Below, piece by piece: positions 46,123 to 54,762 of a stretch of 64,000 nucleotides of DNA. The notes under the pieces were generated by a model. It worked only from the letters and a program-made list of their open reading frames with translations. It was not told the origin of the DNA and ran no database searches. The position numbers were made by a program, and so were the translations under genes. Source of the stretch: Hirschia baltica ATCC 49814 (GTDB lineage Bacteria; Pseudomonadota; Alphaproteobacteria; Caulobacterales; Hyphomonadaceae); the NCBI RefSeq assembly GCF_000023785.1, contig NC_012982.1:1-64000 (forward strand). The letters run 5' to 3'. Each line of letters begins with the position of its first letter. Positions within the stretch are counted from its first letter, which is position 1.

Positions 46123-46359
46123 ATGATATTAGAAATTGACGATGATCGAAAATCTGCTCTGCAAGATAAATTAGCTATTATGTTCCGTGATGAGTTTGAT
46201 GAAAACCTATCGGATTTTCGGGCATCTCAGATGCTAGATCTTGTTTTAAAAGCCGTTGGTCCCACAGTCTATAATCAGGCTGTTCAGGATGTACGCGCTT
46301 ATTTTCAAACACGATTAGATGATTTGGATGGGGATGTATATTTGGATGAGCAAAGCTAA
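46123..46359 (+). CDS. DUF2164 family protein
   Basis: A 78-residue acidic cytoplasmic protein: MILEIDDDRKSALQDKLAIMFRDEFDENLSDFRASQMLDLVLKAVGPTVYNQAVQDVRAYFQTRLDDLDGDVY. This matches DUF2164, a small family of unknown function. It starts two bases after the M23 peptidase stop and is therefore probably the last gene of the subtilase operon, although its lack of a signal peptide sets it apart from the exported partners. Confidence 0.82.
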   Translation: MILEIDDDRKSALQDKLAIMFRDEFDENLSDFRASQMLDLVLKAVGPTVYNQAVQDVRAYFQTRLDDLDGDVYLDEQS

Positions 46360-46518
46360 AACGCGTCATATGCTTCTTTCTAAGAGAAATTACGCGAAGT
46401 AATGTTGCAGCTTGTCATTTGACTGATAAACCCATTCCGAACACTTGAATTTTAGACACATTGTTAGATCTGAATATCTATCATTGTCGGCAACATGATA
46501 ACACAGAAGGGCAACCAC

Positions 46519-47229
46519 ATGGCCAAATTGGTATTGATCCGTCACGGACAAAGCGAATGGAATTTGCAAAACCGTTTCACAGGTTGGTGGGATGTAAACC
46601 TAACAGATAAAGGTGTTGCTGAAGCCAAAAAATCTGGTCAAATGCTTGCAGCTTCAGGTGTGGCTTTTGATCAAGCATTCGTGTCTGTTCAAAAACGTGC
46701 CATTCGTACGCTGTGGATCGCTCTTGAAGAAATGGAACGCACTTGGCTTCCGGTCACCAAAGACTGGCACCTGAATGAACGCCATTACGGTGGTTTAACC
46801 GGTTTGGACAAAGCTGAAACAGCTGCAAAGCACGGTAAAGATCAGGTTCAAATTTGGCGTCGTTCATATGATGTGCCGCCACCTCCTATGGAAAAGGGTG
46901 CGGAATTCGATCCGGCAAATGATGTACGGTATGCAGGCTTAGATGTGCCGATGACGGAAAGTTTGAAACTCACACTTGAGCGCGTTATGCCATATTTTAA
47001 CGCTGAAATTGCACCGCTTCTTAAAGCAGACAAAAATATTCTAATTGCTGCGCATGGAAATTCTTTGCGTGCCATTGTGAAGGATTTGTTTGATGTAGCA
47101 GATGATGTGATCACTGGAGTGGAAATTCCGACTGGTAACCCACTTATGATCGATTTGGATGCTGACCTAAAAGTTAAATCCGCTGCATATATGGATGCTG
47201 ATCGTGCAACGGAAATTCCTTCTTTCTAA
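46519..47229 (+). CDS. gpmA: 2,3-bisphosphoglycerate-dependent phosphoglycerate mutase
   Basis: Glycolytic enzyme interconverting 3- and 2-phosphoglycerate. The catalytic motif RHGQSEWNLQNRFTGWWDVNLT holds the phospho-histidine near residue 9. LNERHYGGLTGLDKAE and the second histidine in AAHGNSLRAIV confirm the family. The start at 46519 (MAKLVLIRHG) has AGAAGGG upstream; an in-frame ATG 24 bases earlier is less likely. 236 residues, slightly shorter than the 250 of E. coli GpmA. A strong terminator follows. Confidence 0.95.
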   Translation: MAKLVLIRHGQSEWNLQNRFTGWWDVNLTDKGVAEAKKSGQMLAASGVAFDQAFVSVQKRAIRTLWIALEEMERTWLPVTKDWHLNERHYGGLTGLDKAETAAKHGKDQVQIWRRSYDVPPPPMEKGAEFDPANDVRYAGLDVPMTESLKLTLERVMPYFNAEIAPLLKADKNILIAAHGNSLRAIVKDLFDVADDVITGVEIPTGNPLMIDLDADLKVKSAAYMDADRATEIPSF

Positions 47230-47253
47230 AAGCTGAATCTGATTAAAATATTG

Positions 47254-47279
47254 AGCGGGATACTGAAGAGTATTCCGCT
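47254..47279 (+). terminator. Rho-independent terminator of gpmA
   Basis: AGCGGGATACT pairs with AGTATTCCGCT (11 base pairs, one wobble) around a GAAG tetraloop, followed by TTTTTGTG. It lies 24 bases after the gpmA stop. Confidence 0.92.
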
Positions 47280-47395
47280 TTTTTGTGTCTGATATTTACT
47301 GAAACAATAGTTATAGTGGTTTACATGAGTGGCGGTCCTGCGCTCAACTATGCCAGCGAAACCTGATTGGTTTTATAGAAGAGGGTAGCCTTGGC

Positions 47396-48043
47396 TTGAG
47401 TATTTTACCTGAAATCGAAATGGATAAAATCTATATGCGGCGCGCGATTGCACTGGCGCGTGCGCAATTGGGGCGGACTGCACCTAATCCAGCTGTTGCG
47501 TGTGTTCTTGTATCAGGTGAAACAATTATTGGGGAGGCTGCAACAGGTGATGGTGGCCGACCTCATGCAGAAGAAATTGCTCTGGAAAGCTTACGAGGAC
47601 AAGAACTTTCCAGAGCGACGGCTTATGTAACACTTGAGCCGTGTCACTCTCGCAGCAATGGAGGTGCGGGGTGCTCAGACAGGCTTGTTGTTTCAGGGGT
47701 AAAGCGCGTTGTCATCGCACAGATAGATCCACACCCCACTGCTAAAGATGGCATAGCAAAACTAAAAGCGGCTGGTCTTGATGTTGAAGTGGGGTTGCTT
47801 GAAGATGAAGCAGCTGAATTAACGCGTGGCTTTTTCCATTTGCTGGAAACAGGCCGCCCTTTGCTCGAGATCAGCGATAATCCTGAAAGTTATGATGCTG
47901 AGGTTCAACTTGAAGAAGCTGAAACACCGAGTGAGGCGATGGAGCGGCTTGGAAAATCGGGTATGACACGGGTTTATTTACGGTCAGATAGTTTGTTGAT
48001 TAAGCCTTTTGAAAAAGCAGGCCTTTTGAAATCGGGCATTTAA
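47396..48043 (+). CDS. RibD-like deaminase with truncated reductase domain
   Basis: A 215-residue protein whose first 145 residues match the deaminase half of RibD: MRRAIALARAQLGRTAPNPAVACVLV, zinc site PHAEE (His57, Glu59) and EPCHSRSNGGAGC (Cys83, Cys93). The usual reductase domain of about 200 residues is reduced to about 60. After TRGFFHLLETGRP the sequence jumps to AMERLGKSGMTRVYLRSDSLLIKPFEKAGLL, which resembles only the end of the reductase. It may still deaminate the riboflavin precursor or act on another pyrimidine. The TTG start has GAGGG upstream; an ATG at 47420 is an alternative. Other rib genes are absent from the window. Confidence 0.75.
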   Translation: MSILPEIEMDKIYMRRAIALARAQLGRTAPNPAVACVLVSGETIIGEAATGDGGRPHAEEIALESLRGQELSRATAYVTLEPCHSRSNGGAGCSDRLVVSGVKRVVIAQIDPHPTAKDGIAKLKAAGLDVEVGLLEDEAAELTRGFFHLLETGRPLLEISDNPESYDAEVQLEEAETPSEAMERLGKSGMTRVYLRSDSLLIKPFEKAGLLKSGI

Positions 48044-49020
48044 CCGGCTAGGAATTTTCCATGATTAACACGTTGCCAGTTTAAGTCTGAATTGTGTTGC
48101 ATGATAAAGCTTGTGAATTCATCTGCTAATGTAATGACATCAGATTTTAGTTTGCCTCTATATCGGCTTCCAAATGAATGCAGGCTGTTTATAGATTTGC
48201 GGGGTAACTCTCGGCTCATTGATACACGTGCACCAATAGGTGAAGAGAAAGTACGTTCTGGCCAGTCTTGTTTTAATCCGGCTAAAGCCGTTTGGTGACT
48301 GCGTGATGTCGGCATAAAGCGTGTGCACACAACAAATTGACGTTCATCAAAAGAGGCACTACCTGACTTGGCCAACCATGGTGTTTGATCTGTGTGGGTC
48401 ATCCAAGTTGAAAACTGTCTTAGTCCCCAAATGGAAAGCGTTTCAGCGAGTGTGGGGGTCACATAAAAATCTGCCATTTTAAGTGCAGCCCGACATAAAG
48501 TAGATACGTGGGGCGGGCAGTCTATGATGATGATATCAGCTTGATTGCGTTCAAAAGTCGTTGCTTTTTCAAGTCGTTCTATGAGGGCATCACCAATATC
48601 AAACCAGTCTTTTCCGGGGCTTCTTTCCAGATAAGGTTCGAGGAAACGCATAGATGGGTCAGCTGCGAGGAGGGATATCCAGCCTTGTTCTTTATTGCGG
48701 TTCTTTTTTCGAACGAGTTCGTCAATAACAGTGGCATTCCATTGTTCGACGACGATGCGTAAATCATCTATATTTTTCTGAGCATCTGGAACGAAAGTAT
48801 CAAGAATAGCGGCGACACCGCGCTCTTGGTTGCGTTCGCGGGTGACACCTTCGCTGGTTAGCAATAATTCTGTAAGATTTGCCTGCGCGTCAAAATCATA
48901 AACAAGCACATTCAGGCCATACTGATAGGCGAGGCCTTCAGCAAGCATAAGTGTCGTTGTTGATTTTCCAACACCACCCTTAAGGTTCGCAACTGCAATT
49001 ACAGGTGTTTTGGAAGCCAT
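48040..49020 (-). CDS. ParA-like ATPase without a ParB partner
   Basis: A 326-residue member of the ParA/MinD superfamily. The deviant Walker A motif is KGGVGKSTTTLMLAEGL near residue 15, VYDFDAQANLTELL follows, and Walker B is DIIIIDCPPHVSTL. It differs from the chromosomal ParA at 2542 by a longer middle region (KKNRNKEQGWISLL) and a C-terminal extension. No parB-like gene or parS site is nearby, so it is an orphan that may position another cargo or be a relic of a mobile element. The ATG at 49020 has GAGGG at good spacing. Its stop interlocks with that of the RibD-like gene. Confidence 0.82.
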   Translation of the reverse strand: MASKTPVIAVANLKGGVGKSTTTLMLAEGLAYQYGLNVLVYDFDAQANLTELLLTSEGVTRERNQERGVAAILDTFVPDAQKNIDDLRIVVEQWNATVIDELVRKKNRNKEQGWISLLAADPSMRFLEPYLERSPGKDWFDIGDALIERLEKATTFERNQADIIIIDCPPHVSTLCRAALKMADFYVTPTLAETLSIWGLRQFSTWMTHTDQTPWLAKSGSASFDERQFVVCTRFMPTSRSHQTALAGLKQDWPERTFSSPIGARVSMSRELPRKSINSLHSFGSRYRGKLKSDVITLADEFTSFIMQHNSDLNWQRVNHGKFLAG

Positions 49021-49218
49021 TCTTACCCTCAAAAACCGGAGACAACCGGTAATTTAATCTACAATATTCCCAGCCCCAATGACACGATAATCAGAGCTTA
49101 GCTTGTATTGCAAATGAATGTCGAAACTAATTTCAAATAATCTGCACTGGTCGTTCATTCCCCAACCAGTGCAGCATAATAAAATCGAGTGACGTATTTA
49201 TGAGTAAGCTTTTATAAA

Positions 49219-51630
49219 TTAACCACGAAGTTCAGCTTTTGTCGCTTTAGCTACAGCGGCAACAATGCTTTTTGAAATCTTTTCGATATCTGCATCTTTG
49301 AGCTGAGTCTCGCGAGGTTGTAATGTGACTTCGATCGCGACAGATTTTTTACCTTCAGGCATGCCCTCACCATCATACACATCAAAAATACGGCAGGCAG
49401 TCACAAGTTTCTTGTCTGCATTGGATGCCGCTTTTGATATTTCTCCGGCGGGAGTGCTTGCATCAGCAAGGAATGCAAAATCACGGCGGATCGGGGTGAG
49501 ATCGGCTTTTTCAAGACGTGGTTTTGTTTTACCGCCTTTTGATTTTACTTGTGGGATTGCTTCAAGATAAATCTCAAAGCCAAACATTGGGCCTTCTACA
49601 TCTAGTTTTTTCAAAACAGCAGGATGTAGTTGACCAAATGTCCCGATGACATTTTTAGGACCTAGGCGCAGACTTGCAGAGCGCCCAGGGTGCCAATGCC
49701 CGCCGACTGGTTCACCTATTTGGAAACGTTCACCTGGTTGATCTATTGATGCAAGAACAGCAAACAAATCTGCTTTTGCTGCAAATGCATCATAAGGCGC
49801 GTTTGCACCTGACCAATGACGAGCTGGGCGTGGTTTTACAAGTGATGTTACAGCCGTACGCTGATCTTTGGGGCCATCCCCAAGATAAACGGGTCCAACT
49901 TCAAACAGACGAACTTCTTCAGCCCCGTGATCGACATTGCGCTGGATTGCTTGGGCAAGGTTAGCCAAAGCAGAAGGGCGCATATAATTTAGATCATTGG
50001 CGATTGGATTATCGACAACGAGCGCATCATTATCGCCGCCACCAAATGATTTGGCTGTTTCGCGATCCATGAAAGACCAACTTACACCCTCAAGGAAACC
50101 ACGAGAGGCAAGAACGCGGCGTGATGTGCGAACGCGGTTTTGTAGTGGTGTGACGACTTGTTTGGCGGCACCCGCTTCGCGTGGAAGACTGTCAGTCGGG
50201 AGGGCGTTAAAGCCTTCAATACGAATGAGTTCTTCGACGATATCGGCTGATTGGAAAACATCGCGGCGAAAACTTGGCACACTGATTTTCCATAAAGAGT
50301 CTTCAAGTTTGGCTTTTTTGTCGACGCCAAAGCCAAGTGTCGCAAGAATTTCTTTCATGCGATCAGCGCTCATGTCGACACCGGTTAGGCGTTTCATATC
50401 GACTGGCTTGAAATCAACCGCCTCTTGAGGGGCAGGCTCTGCACCGCCTACAACAATGTCTGAAGCTTCGCCGCCACATGCGTCAAGAATGAGCTGTGTG
50501 GCTAAATCCAGACCTTCACGGCAAGAATTTGGGTCGATACCGCGTTCATTACGGTAGCGTGCATCTGACACAATACCAGTTGAGCGTCCTGCACGTGCTG
50601 TGCGTAATGGATCAAAGATCGCAGCTTCCAAGAAGATATTGACTGTTTCCTCTGAAGAGGCGGTACCCAATCCACCCATTATGCCGCCAATACCGATTGG
50701 GCCGCTATCATCTGCGATGATGCACATATCTTCGTTTAATTCATATGTATTGTCATCGAGGGCTTCAAGTTTCTCACCCGTTTTTGCAAGACGGGCAACA
50801 ATATTGCCAGATAGCTTGTCTGCATCATAAGCGTGGAGGGGACGACAACGGTCAAATGAGACATAATTGGTGACGTCAACGAGCATGTTTTTGGGGTTGA
50901 TACCAATAGCTTTGAGACGTGCTTGCATCCAGTCGGGTGATGGGCCGTTTTTAACGCCTTTGATCAAGCGCCCCATAAAGACAGGACAAGCCTCTGTGTC
51001 GTCAGATGTCGCCTTGATTGGGCAAGGGAAGCTGCCTTTGATTTCTGGTACTTCTGGAATTTTAACTTTGCCTAGACCTGCAGCTGCAAGGTCACGTGCG
51101 ATACCAGTAACGCCGAGCCAGTCTGGACGGTTTGGCGTCACTTCAAAATCAATAACAGCATCATTTAGGCCAAGAACTTCAGCGATAGGTGTGCCGACTG
51201 GGAAATCACCTTCGATTTCCATAATCCCATCGCTTTCCGTACCAACTTCAATTTCTGTGGCTGAACACATCATGCCGGAACTTTCAACGCCGCGAAGTTT
51301 GCGGGGCTTTTTATCCAGAGCGAAATCAAGACCGGGAATATAAGCGCCTAAAGGGGCGTAGACGGCAGTGATTCCTGTGCGGGCATTGGGTGCACCACAG
51401 ACGATTTGCTTAGTGCCGTCTTTTGTTTCAACGGTACAAACGCGTAATTTATCAGCGTCTGGGTGCTGCTCAGCTTTACTAACCTTTGCCGTAGTGAAAG
51501 CGGCAAGCTTCTCGGCTGGGTTTTCAACTTCTTCAACTTCCAGACCGGCAAGGATCATGGCATCTATAATGCCACTGAGATCAGCGTCTGTTTCAAGATA
51601 GTCTTTAAGCCAAGAGACTGAGAATTTCAT
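49219..51630 (-). CDS. pheT: Phenylalanyl-tRNA synthetase beta subunit
   Basis: Beta subunit of the heterotetrameric PheRS, carrying the tRNA-binding (EMAP-like) N-terminal domain, editing domain and anticodon-binding C-terminal domain. MKFSVSWLKDYLETDADLSGI and VSKAEQHPDADKLRVCTVETKDG are the typical N-terminal motifs; VTPNRPDWLGVTGIARDLAA marks the B2/B3 region, and RRDFAFLAD with the C-terminal ferredoxin-like domain completes it. 803 residues is normal. It is separated from pheS by an unrelated membrane-protein gene. Confidence 0.96.
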   Translation of the reverse strand: MKFSVSWLKDYLETDADLSGIIDAMILAGLEVEEVENPAEKLAAFTTAKVSKAEQHPDADKLRVCTVETKDGTKQIVCGAPNARTGITAVYAPLGAYIPGLDFALDKKPRKLRGVESSGMMCSATEIEVGTESDGIMEIEGDFPVGTPIAEVLGLNDAVIDFEVTPNRPDWLGVTGIARDLAAAGLGKVKIPEVPEIKGSFPCPIKATSDDTEACPVFMGRLIKGVKNGPSPDWMQARLKAIGINPKNMLVDVTNYVSFDRCRPLHAYDADKLSGNIVARLAKTGEKLEALDDNTYELNEDMCIIADDSGPIGIGGIMGGLGTASSEETVNIFLEAAIFDPLRTARAGRSTGIVSDARYRNERGIDPNSCREGLDLATQLILDACGGEASDIVVGGAEPAPQEAVDFKPVDMKRLTGVDMSADRMKEILATLGFGVDKKAKLEDSLWKISVPSFRRDVFQSADIVEELIRIEGFNALPTDSLPREAGAAKQVVTPLQNRVRTSRRVLASRGFLEGVSWSFMDRETAKSFGGGDNDALVVDNPIANDLNYMRPSALANLAQAIQRNVDHGAEEVRLFEVGPVYLGDGPKDQRTAVTSLVKPRPARHWSGANAPYDAFAAKADLFAVLASIDQPGERFQIGEPVGGHWHPGRSASLRLGPKNVIGTFGQLHPAVLKKLDVEGPMFGFEIYLEAIPQVKSKGGKTKPRLEKADLTPIRRDFAFLADASTPAGEISKAASNADKKLVTACRIFDVYDGEGMPEGKKSVAIEVTLQPRETQLKDADIEKISKSIVAAVAKATKAELRG

Positions 51631-51682
51631 CGGTTTCGTCTTTTCTAGGTAGAGGGTATTTAAGGGCGTTTAAATATCGGAT

Positions 51683-52243
51683 TTAAAACAGCCCGTCTTT
51701 ATATGTTGTGCAGGCGTCAATGCGTTGAGGATGAACACGTTGGCCTGATTTTGAAGTCCAGCAGCGATCAAGTGTGGAGCAATAACATATCTCCATCGTC
51801 CAATCACCTGTGCTGGCATAGGCACCAGTGACCGTTGATTGAGGAATAACCAATGACCGCCAAGATAGGGTGAGCGCTTCTTTAGCCACACCTGGCGCAA
51901 TCACACGGCCAGTTAATTGTTTAAATTCAATGTCTGCACCAGCGGGAATGAGGGATGTGAGCTCTTCATAGCCTGTCAGAGCGGTGTCGCCCTTATACAG
52001 TCTGGCCGAACGAATGAAGGCTGGGCCAACACCAGCATTTTCAACATTCCAACCAAGTTGTAGTCCATGTCCATTGTCGTGATGATTAAATGGATCAATC
52101 TGAATCGCAGGAAAAACAGATGCATGCTGTTCGACGTGCATGGTCTTTGCCTGATCCCAAGCAATGTAGACAGCCGCAGCAGATGTCACCAACGCACCAA
52201 CGGCGATGACAACTTCCATTGCTGAGAATGATTCTTTACTCAT
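51683..52243 (-). CDS. Hypothetical membrane protein between pheS and pheT
   Basis: A 186-residue protein of unknown function with one N-terminal membrane span (AMEVVIAVGALVTSAAAVYIAWDQ, about residues 8-31). A soluble beta-rich domain follows, with LGWNVENAGVGPAFIRSARLYKGD and several cysteines near the C-terminus (EICYCSTLDRCW), suggesting a periplasmic face. AGGGGG lies about ten bases before the ATG. It is inserted between pheS and pheT on the same strand, with gaps of 47 and 52 bases, so it is probably co-transcribed with them despite no evident role in translation. Confidence 0.72.
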   Translation of the reverse strand: MSKESFSAMEVVIAVGALVTSAAAVYIAWDQAKTMHVEQHASVFPAIQIDPFNHHDNGHGLQLGWNVENAGVGPAFIRSARLYKGDTALTGYEELTSLIPAGADIEFKQLTGRVIAPGVAKEALTLSWRSLVIPQSTVTGAYASTGDWTMEICYCSTLDRCWTSKSGQRVHPQRIDACTTYKDGLF

Positions 52244-52290
52244 GATCTACACGCCCCCTTGGCAATGTTGAATACGGTGAGAAACGCGAT

Positions 52291-53376
52291 TTAGCTCAAA
52301 CCGCCTGTTAGTGTTGGCAATAACCAAGGCTTGAATCCATAGTTTGAAATCCAGTCTGCATCTGCTTCAAAATAAGGACGTAGATCAGGCATGCCGTATT
52401 TAAGCATGGCGAGGCGGTCGATGCCCATTCCGAAGGCAAAGCCTTGATATTCATCAGGATCTAGGCCGCAATTACGCAAAACATTGGGGTGAACCATGCC
52501 GGAGCCAAGAATTTCTAACCAGCTATCACCCTGTCCGACTTTGATACTGTCACCAGAGCGATCACAGCGTACGTCCATCTCAGCGGATGGTTCTGTGAAC
52601 GGGAAGAAGTGTGGGCGAAAGCGCGTTTCGGCGTTGTCTACTTCAAAGAAGGCTTCCAAGAAGTCAGTCAAACACTGCTTCAAGTGACCCATATGTGTTG
52701 TTTTGTCGATTACGAGACCTTCCACTTGGTGGAACATAGGTGTGTGTGTTGCGTCCCAGTCTTTGCGGTAAACGCGGCCTGGAATAATCACACGAATAGG
52801 TGGTTTTTGGCTCATCATTGTACGAATTTGTACTGGTGATGTGTGTGTTCTGAGGACTTTGCGTTGTCCTTCTGCGTCTGGAGTCATGAAGAATGTGTCA
52901 TGATCTTCGCGCGCAGGGTGTCCTTCGGGGAAGTTTAGTGCTGTGAAATTGTGGAAGTCATCTTCAATGTCTGGACCTTCGGCAACCGCAAATCCCATAT
53001 CACCAAAAATGGCTGCGACTTCTTCAAAAACCTGCATAACAGGATGAAGTGCACCGACTGGTTCAGGACGTGGCGGCAAGGATAAGTCTTGGGTTTCGGC
53101 AGCAAGTTGAGCATTTAGCGCTTCTGTTTCCAAAACTTCCTTGCGGGCTGTGATTGTGTCTGCGAGGCGGGTTTTTAGGCCGTTTAATTTGGGACCGGCT
53201 TCTTGACGCTCTTCAGGACTCATCTTGCCAAGTTCGCGCATCATGAGAGAGACGCGACCTTTTTTGCCAAGCTCAGCAACGCGCAATTCTTCTAGCGCGG
53301 CTTCATTGGTGGTGGCATTGATGGCTGCTGAAATTTCAGTTTCAAGAGCGTCGAGATTGTCGAGCGTGGCCGTCAT
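52291..53376 (-). CDS. pheS: Phenylalanyl-tRNA synthetase alpha subunit
   Basis: Catalytic alpha subunit of PheRS. The N-terminal coiled coil is followed by class II motifs: [40 protein letters not shown] (motif 2 region), [18 protein letters not shown] and [18 protein letters not shown] (motif 3). 361 residues, close to the usual 330-360. It precedes an unrelated membrane-protein gene and then pheT on the same strand. A small AGGG/CCCT hairpin lies upstream near 53408, but no Phe-rich leader peptide was recognised. Confidence 0.96.
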   Translation of the reverse strand: MTATLDNLDALETEISAAINATTNEAALEELRVAELGKKGRVSLMMRELGKMSPEERQEAGPKLNGLKTRLADTITARKEVLETEALNAQLAAETQDLSLPPRPEPVGALHPVMQVFEEVAAIFGDMGFAVAEGPDIEDDFHNFTALNFPEGHPAREDHDTFFMTPDAEGQRKVLRTHTSPVQIRTMMSQKPPIRVIIPGRVYRKDWDATHTPMFHQVEGLVIDKTTHMGHLKQCLTDFLEAFFEVDNAETRFRPHFFPFTEPSAEMDVRCDRSGDSIKVGQGDSWLEILGSGMVHPNVLRNCGLDPDEYQGFAFGMGIDRLAMLKYGMPDLRPYFEADADWISNYGFKPWLLPTLTGGLS

Positions 53377-53512
53377 CGGCGAAGAACCTCATAGTCCGAA
53401 TTTAGATAGGGGAAATATCCCTAAAAACATATTGTCGAGTGGATTAGCGGATTGTGGAAGGGATGTGAAGTCAGGCTAGAATTTATTACGCGTTAAGTGA
53501 GTTGAGATCGGC

Positions 53513-54016
53513 TTATTTGCCTCGATAAACCTTTACGCCAACTAAACCTGCAAAGACGAACATAGCGACTAAAACCGTGCCTGTGATCAACACCTTCAGG
53601 TTTGGAGTAGAAGAAAAGCTATAGCCGTCAAGTATCAGTTTGTTCATCAGGCGTTCGGGAGAAAATGTAAAAAATCCCGTGAGAACAATGCTTCCTAGAT
53701 AGGTCCCAGCCATATATTTTCGATGCGTGTTAAAGCGTTTGGTGCGGGCAGACCAAATTGCGATATATGCGGCTATCAAGACCCATACTGAAAGTGCATG
53801 GATAGGACTAAAATCACCAATCCCTCCTATAGTGTGGATAAAGAAACTTGAAACGGATGCAATCACCATTAAGCATAACCAAATGCGTCCCAATAATTTG
53901 TGGACGGGCGTGCCTTTTTTTGAAATCAGAATGTAGGTTCCAAGGAAGGTAGAAGGCAGGATCGCTGCGATATGAATTTTAATCGGTAAGGACGCGGCAG
54001 CTAGTTGTTCCAACAT
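53513..54016 (-). CDS. DUF2306 family membrane protein
   Basis: A 167-residue inner-membrane protein with about four to five hydrophobic segments: IKIHIAAILPSTFLGTYILI, LLGRIWLCLMVIASVSSFFI, ALSVWVLIAAYIAIWSA, KYMAGTYLGSIVLTGFFTF and LITGTVLVAMFVFAGLVGV. HKLLGRIW and the RHRKYM-like NTHRKYMAG match DUF2306. Conserved histidines suggest haem or metal binding in the membrane, but function is unknown. It lies divergent to the DUF2161 gene, 47 bases away. Confidence 0.8.
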   Translation of the reverse strand: MLEQLAAASLPIKIHIAAILPSTFLGTYILISKKGTPVHKLLGRIWLCLMVIASVSSFFIHTIGGIGDFSPIHALSVWVLIAAYIAIWSARTKRFNTHRKYMAGTYLGSIVLTGFFTFSPERLMNKLILDGYSFSSTPNLKVLITGTVLVAMFVFAGLVGVKVYRGK

Positions 54017-54063
54017 TGAAAAATAATCCCCTCAAACCATCAAGGCACGGTACTTGGAATTGT

Positions 54064-54762
54064 ATGAAAGAAAAGAACAAATTGGCAGATAAATCCAAAA
54101 ACAAGCCAAAAGAAACCGACCTGTATCAACCTGTAAAGTCCTTCCTAGAAGGGCAGGGATATGAGGTGAAAGCTGAGATTGGAGCCGTGGATGCTGTGGC
54201 GGTGCGCGGGGATGAGCCACCGGTTCTGATTGAGTTGAAGCTAAGTTTTACTTTAGCGCTTTTACATCAAGGCGTGGCGCGCCAAGCCATCTCTGATGAT
54301 GTGTATCTTGTGATACCGCGCGGAAGCGGCAAGGCATTTCAGACTGCGATGAAGGGGCATTTGTCTTTATGTCGCCGTTTGGGTTTGGGATTAATCACAG
54401 TGCGTCTAAAAGATGAACTCGTTGAGGTGCATTGCGATCCTGCGCCGTATCAGCCGCGAAAATCTAAGGTGAGACAAAGAAGACTATTGAAAGAGTTTGC
54501 GCGTCGCGTGGGTGATCCTAACCAAGGCGGGCAAACGCGGGTGGGGCTGATTACAGCCTATCGCCAAGATGCAATGCTGTGTGCGAAATTTTTGGAAGCT
54601 GAAGGCCCAAGCAAAGGCGCAATCGTCGCCAAAGCAACGGGCGTTGATCGCGCCACACGCTTAATGGCAGATGATCATTATGGATGGTTTGAACGTGTAG
54701 AGAAGGGGATATATGCGATCACGCCTAAGGGTATTGAGGGGGTGAAGGGGCATGACCGTTAG
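54064..54762 (+). CDS. DUF2161 family PD-(D/E)XK-type nuclease-like protein
   Basis: A 232-residue protein matching DUF2161, annotated as PD-(D/E)XK-type phosphodiesterase. The nuclease-like core is visible as EVKAEIGAVDAVAVRGDEPPVLIELKLSF, with acidic residues followed by E-x-K. A basic middle (RKSKVRQRRLLKEFARRVGDPNQGG) is followed by a winged-helix-like C-terminus (YRQDAMLCAKFLEAEGPSKGAIVAKATGVDRATRLM). Biological role and substrate are unknown. ATG at 54064 with GGA eight bases upstream is preferred over a longer frame from 54016. It is the only plus-strand gene in the infC-pheT stretch. Confidence 0.8.
   Translation: MKEKNKLADKSKNKPKETDLYQPVKSFLEGQGYEVKAEIGAVDAVAVRGDEPPVLIELKLSFTLALLHQGVARQAISDDVYLVIPRGSGKAFQTAMKGHLSLCRRLGLGLITVRLKDELVEVHCDPAPYQPRKSKVRQRRLLKEFARRVGDPNQGGQTRVGLITAYRQDAMLCAKFLEAEGPSKGAIVAKATGVDRATRLMADDHYGWFERVEKGIYAITPKGIEGVKGHDR

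Noticed and set aside
53408-53425. Small AGGG/CCCT hairpin upstream of pheS as a Phe attenuator
   Set aside because: No Phe-rich leader peptide or alternative terminator stem was found, so attenuation is unsupported.
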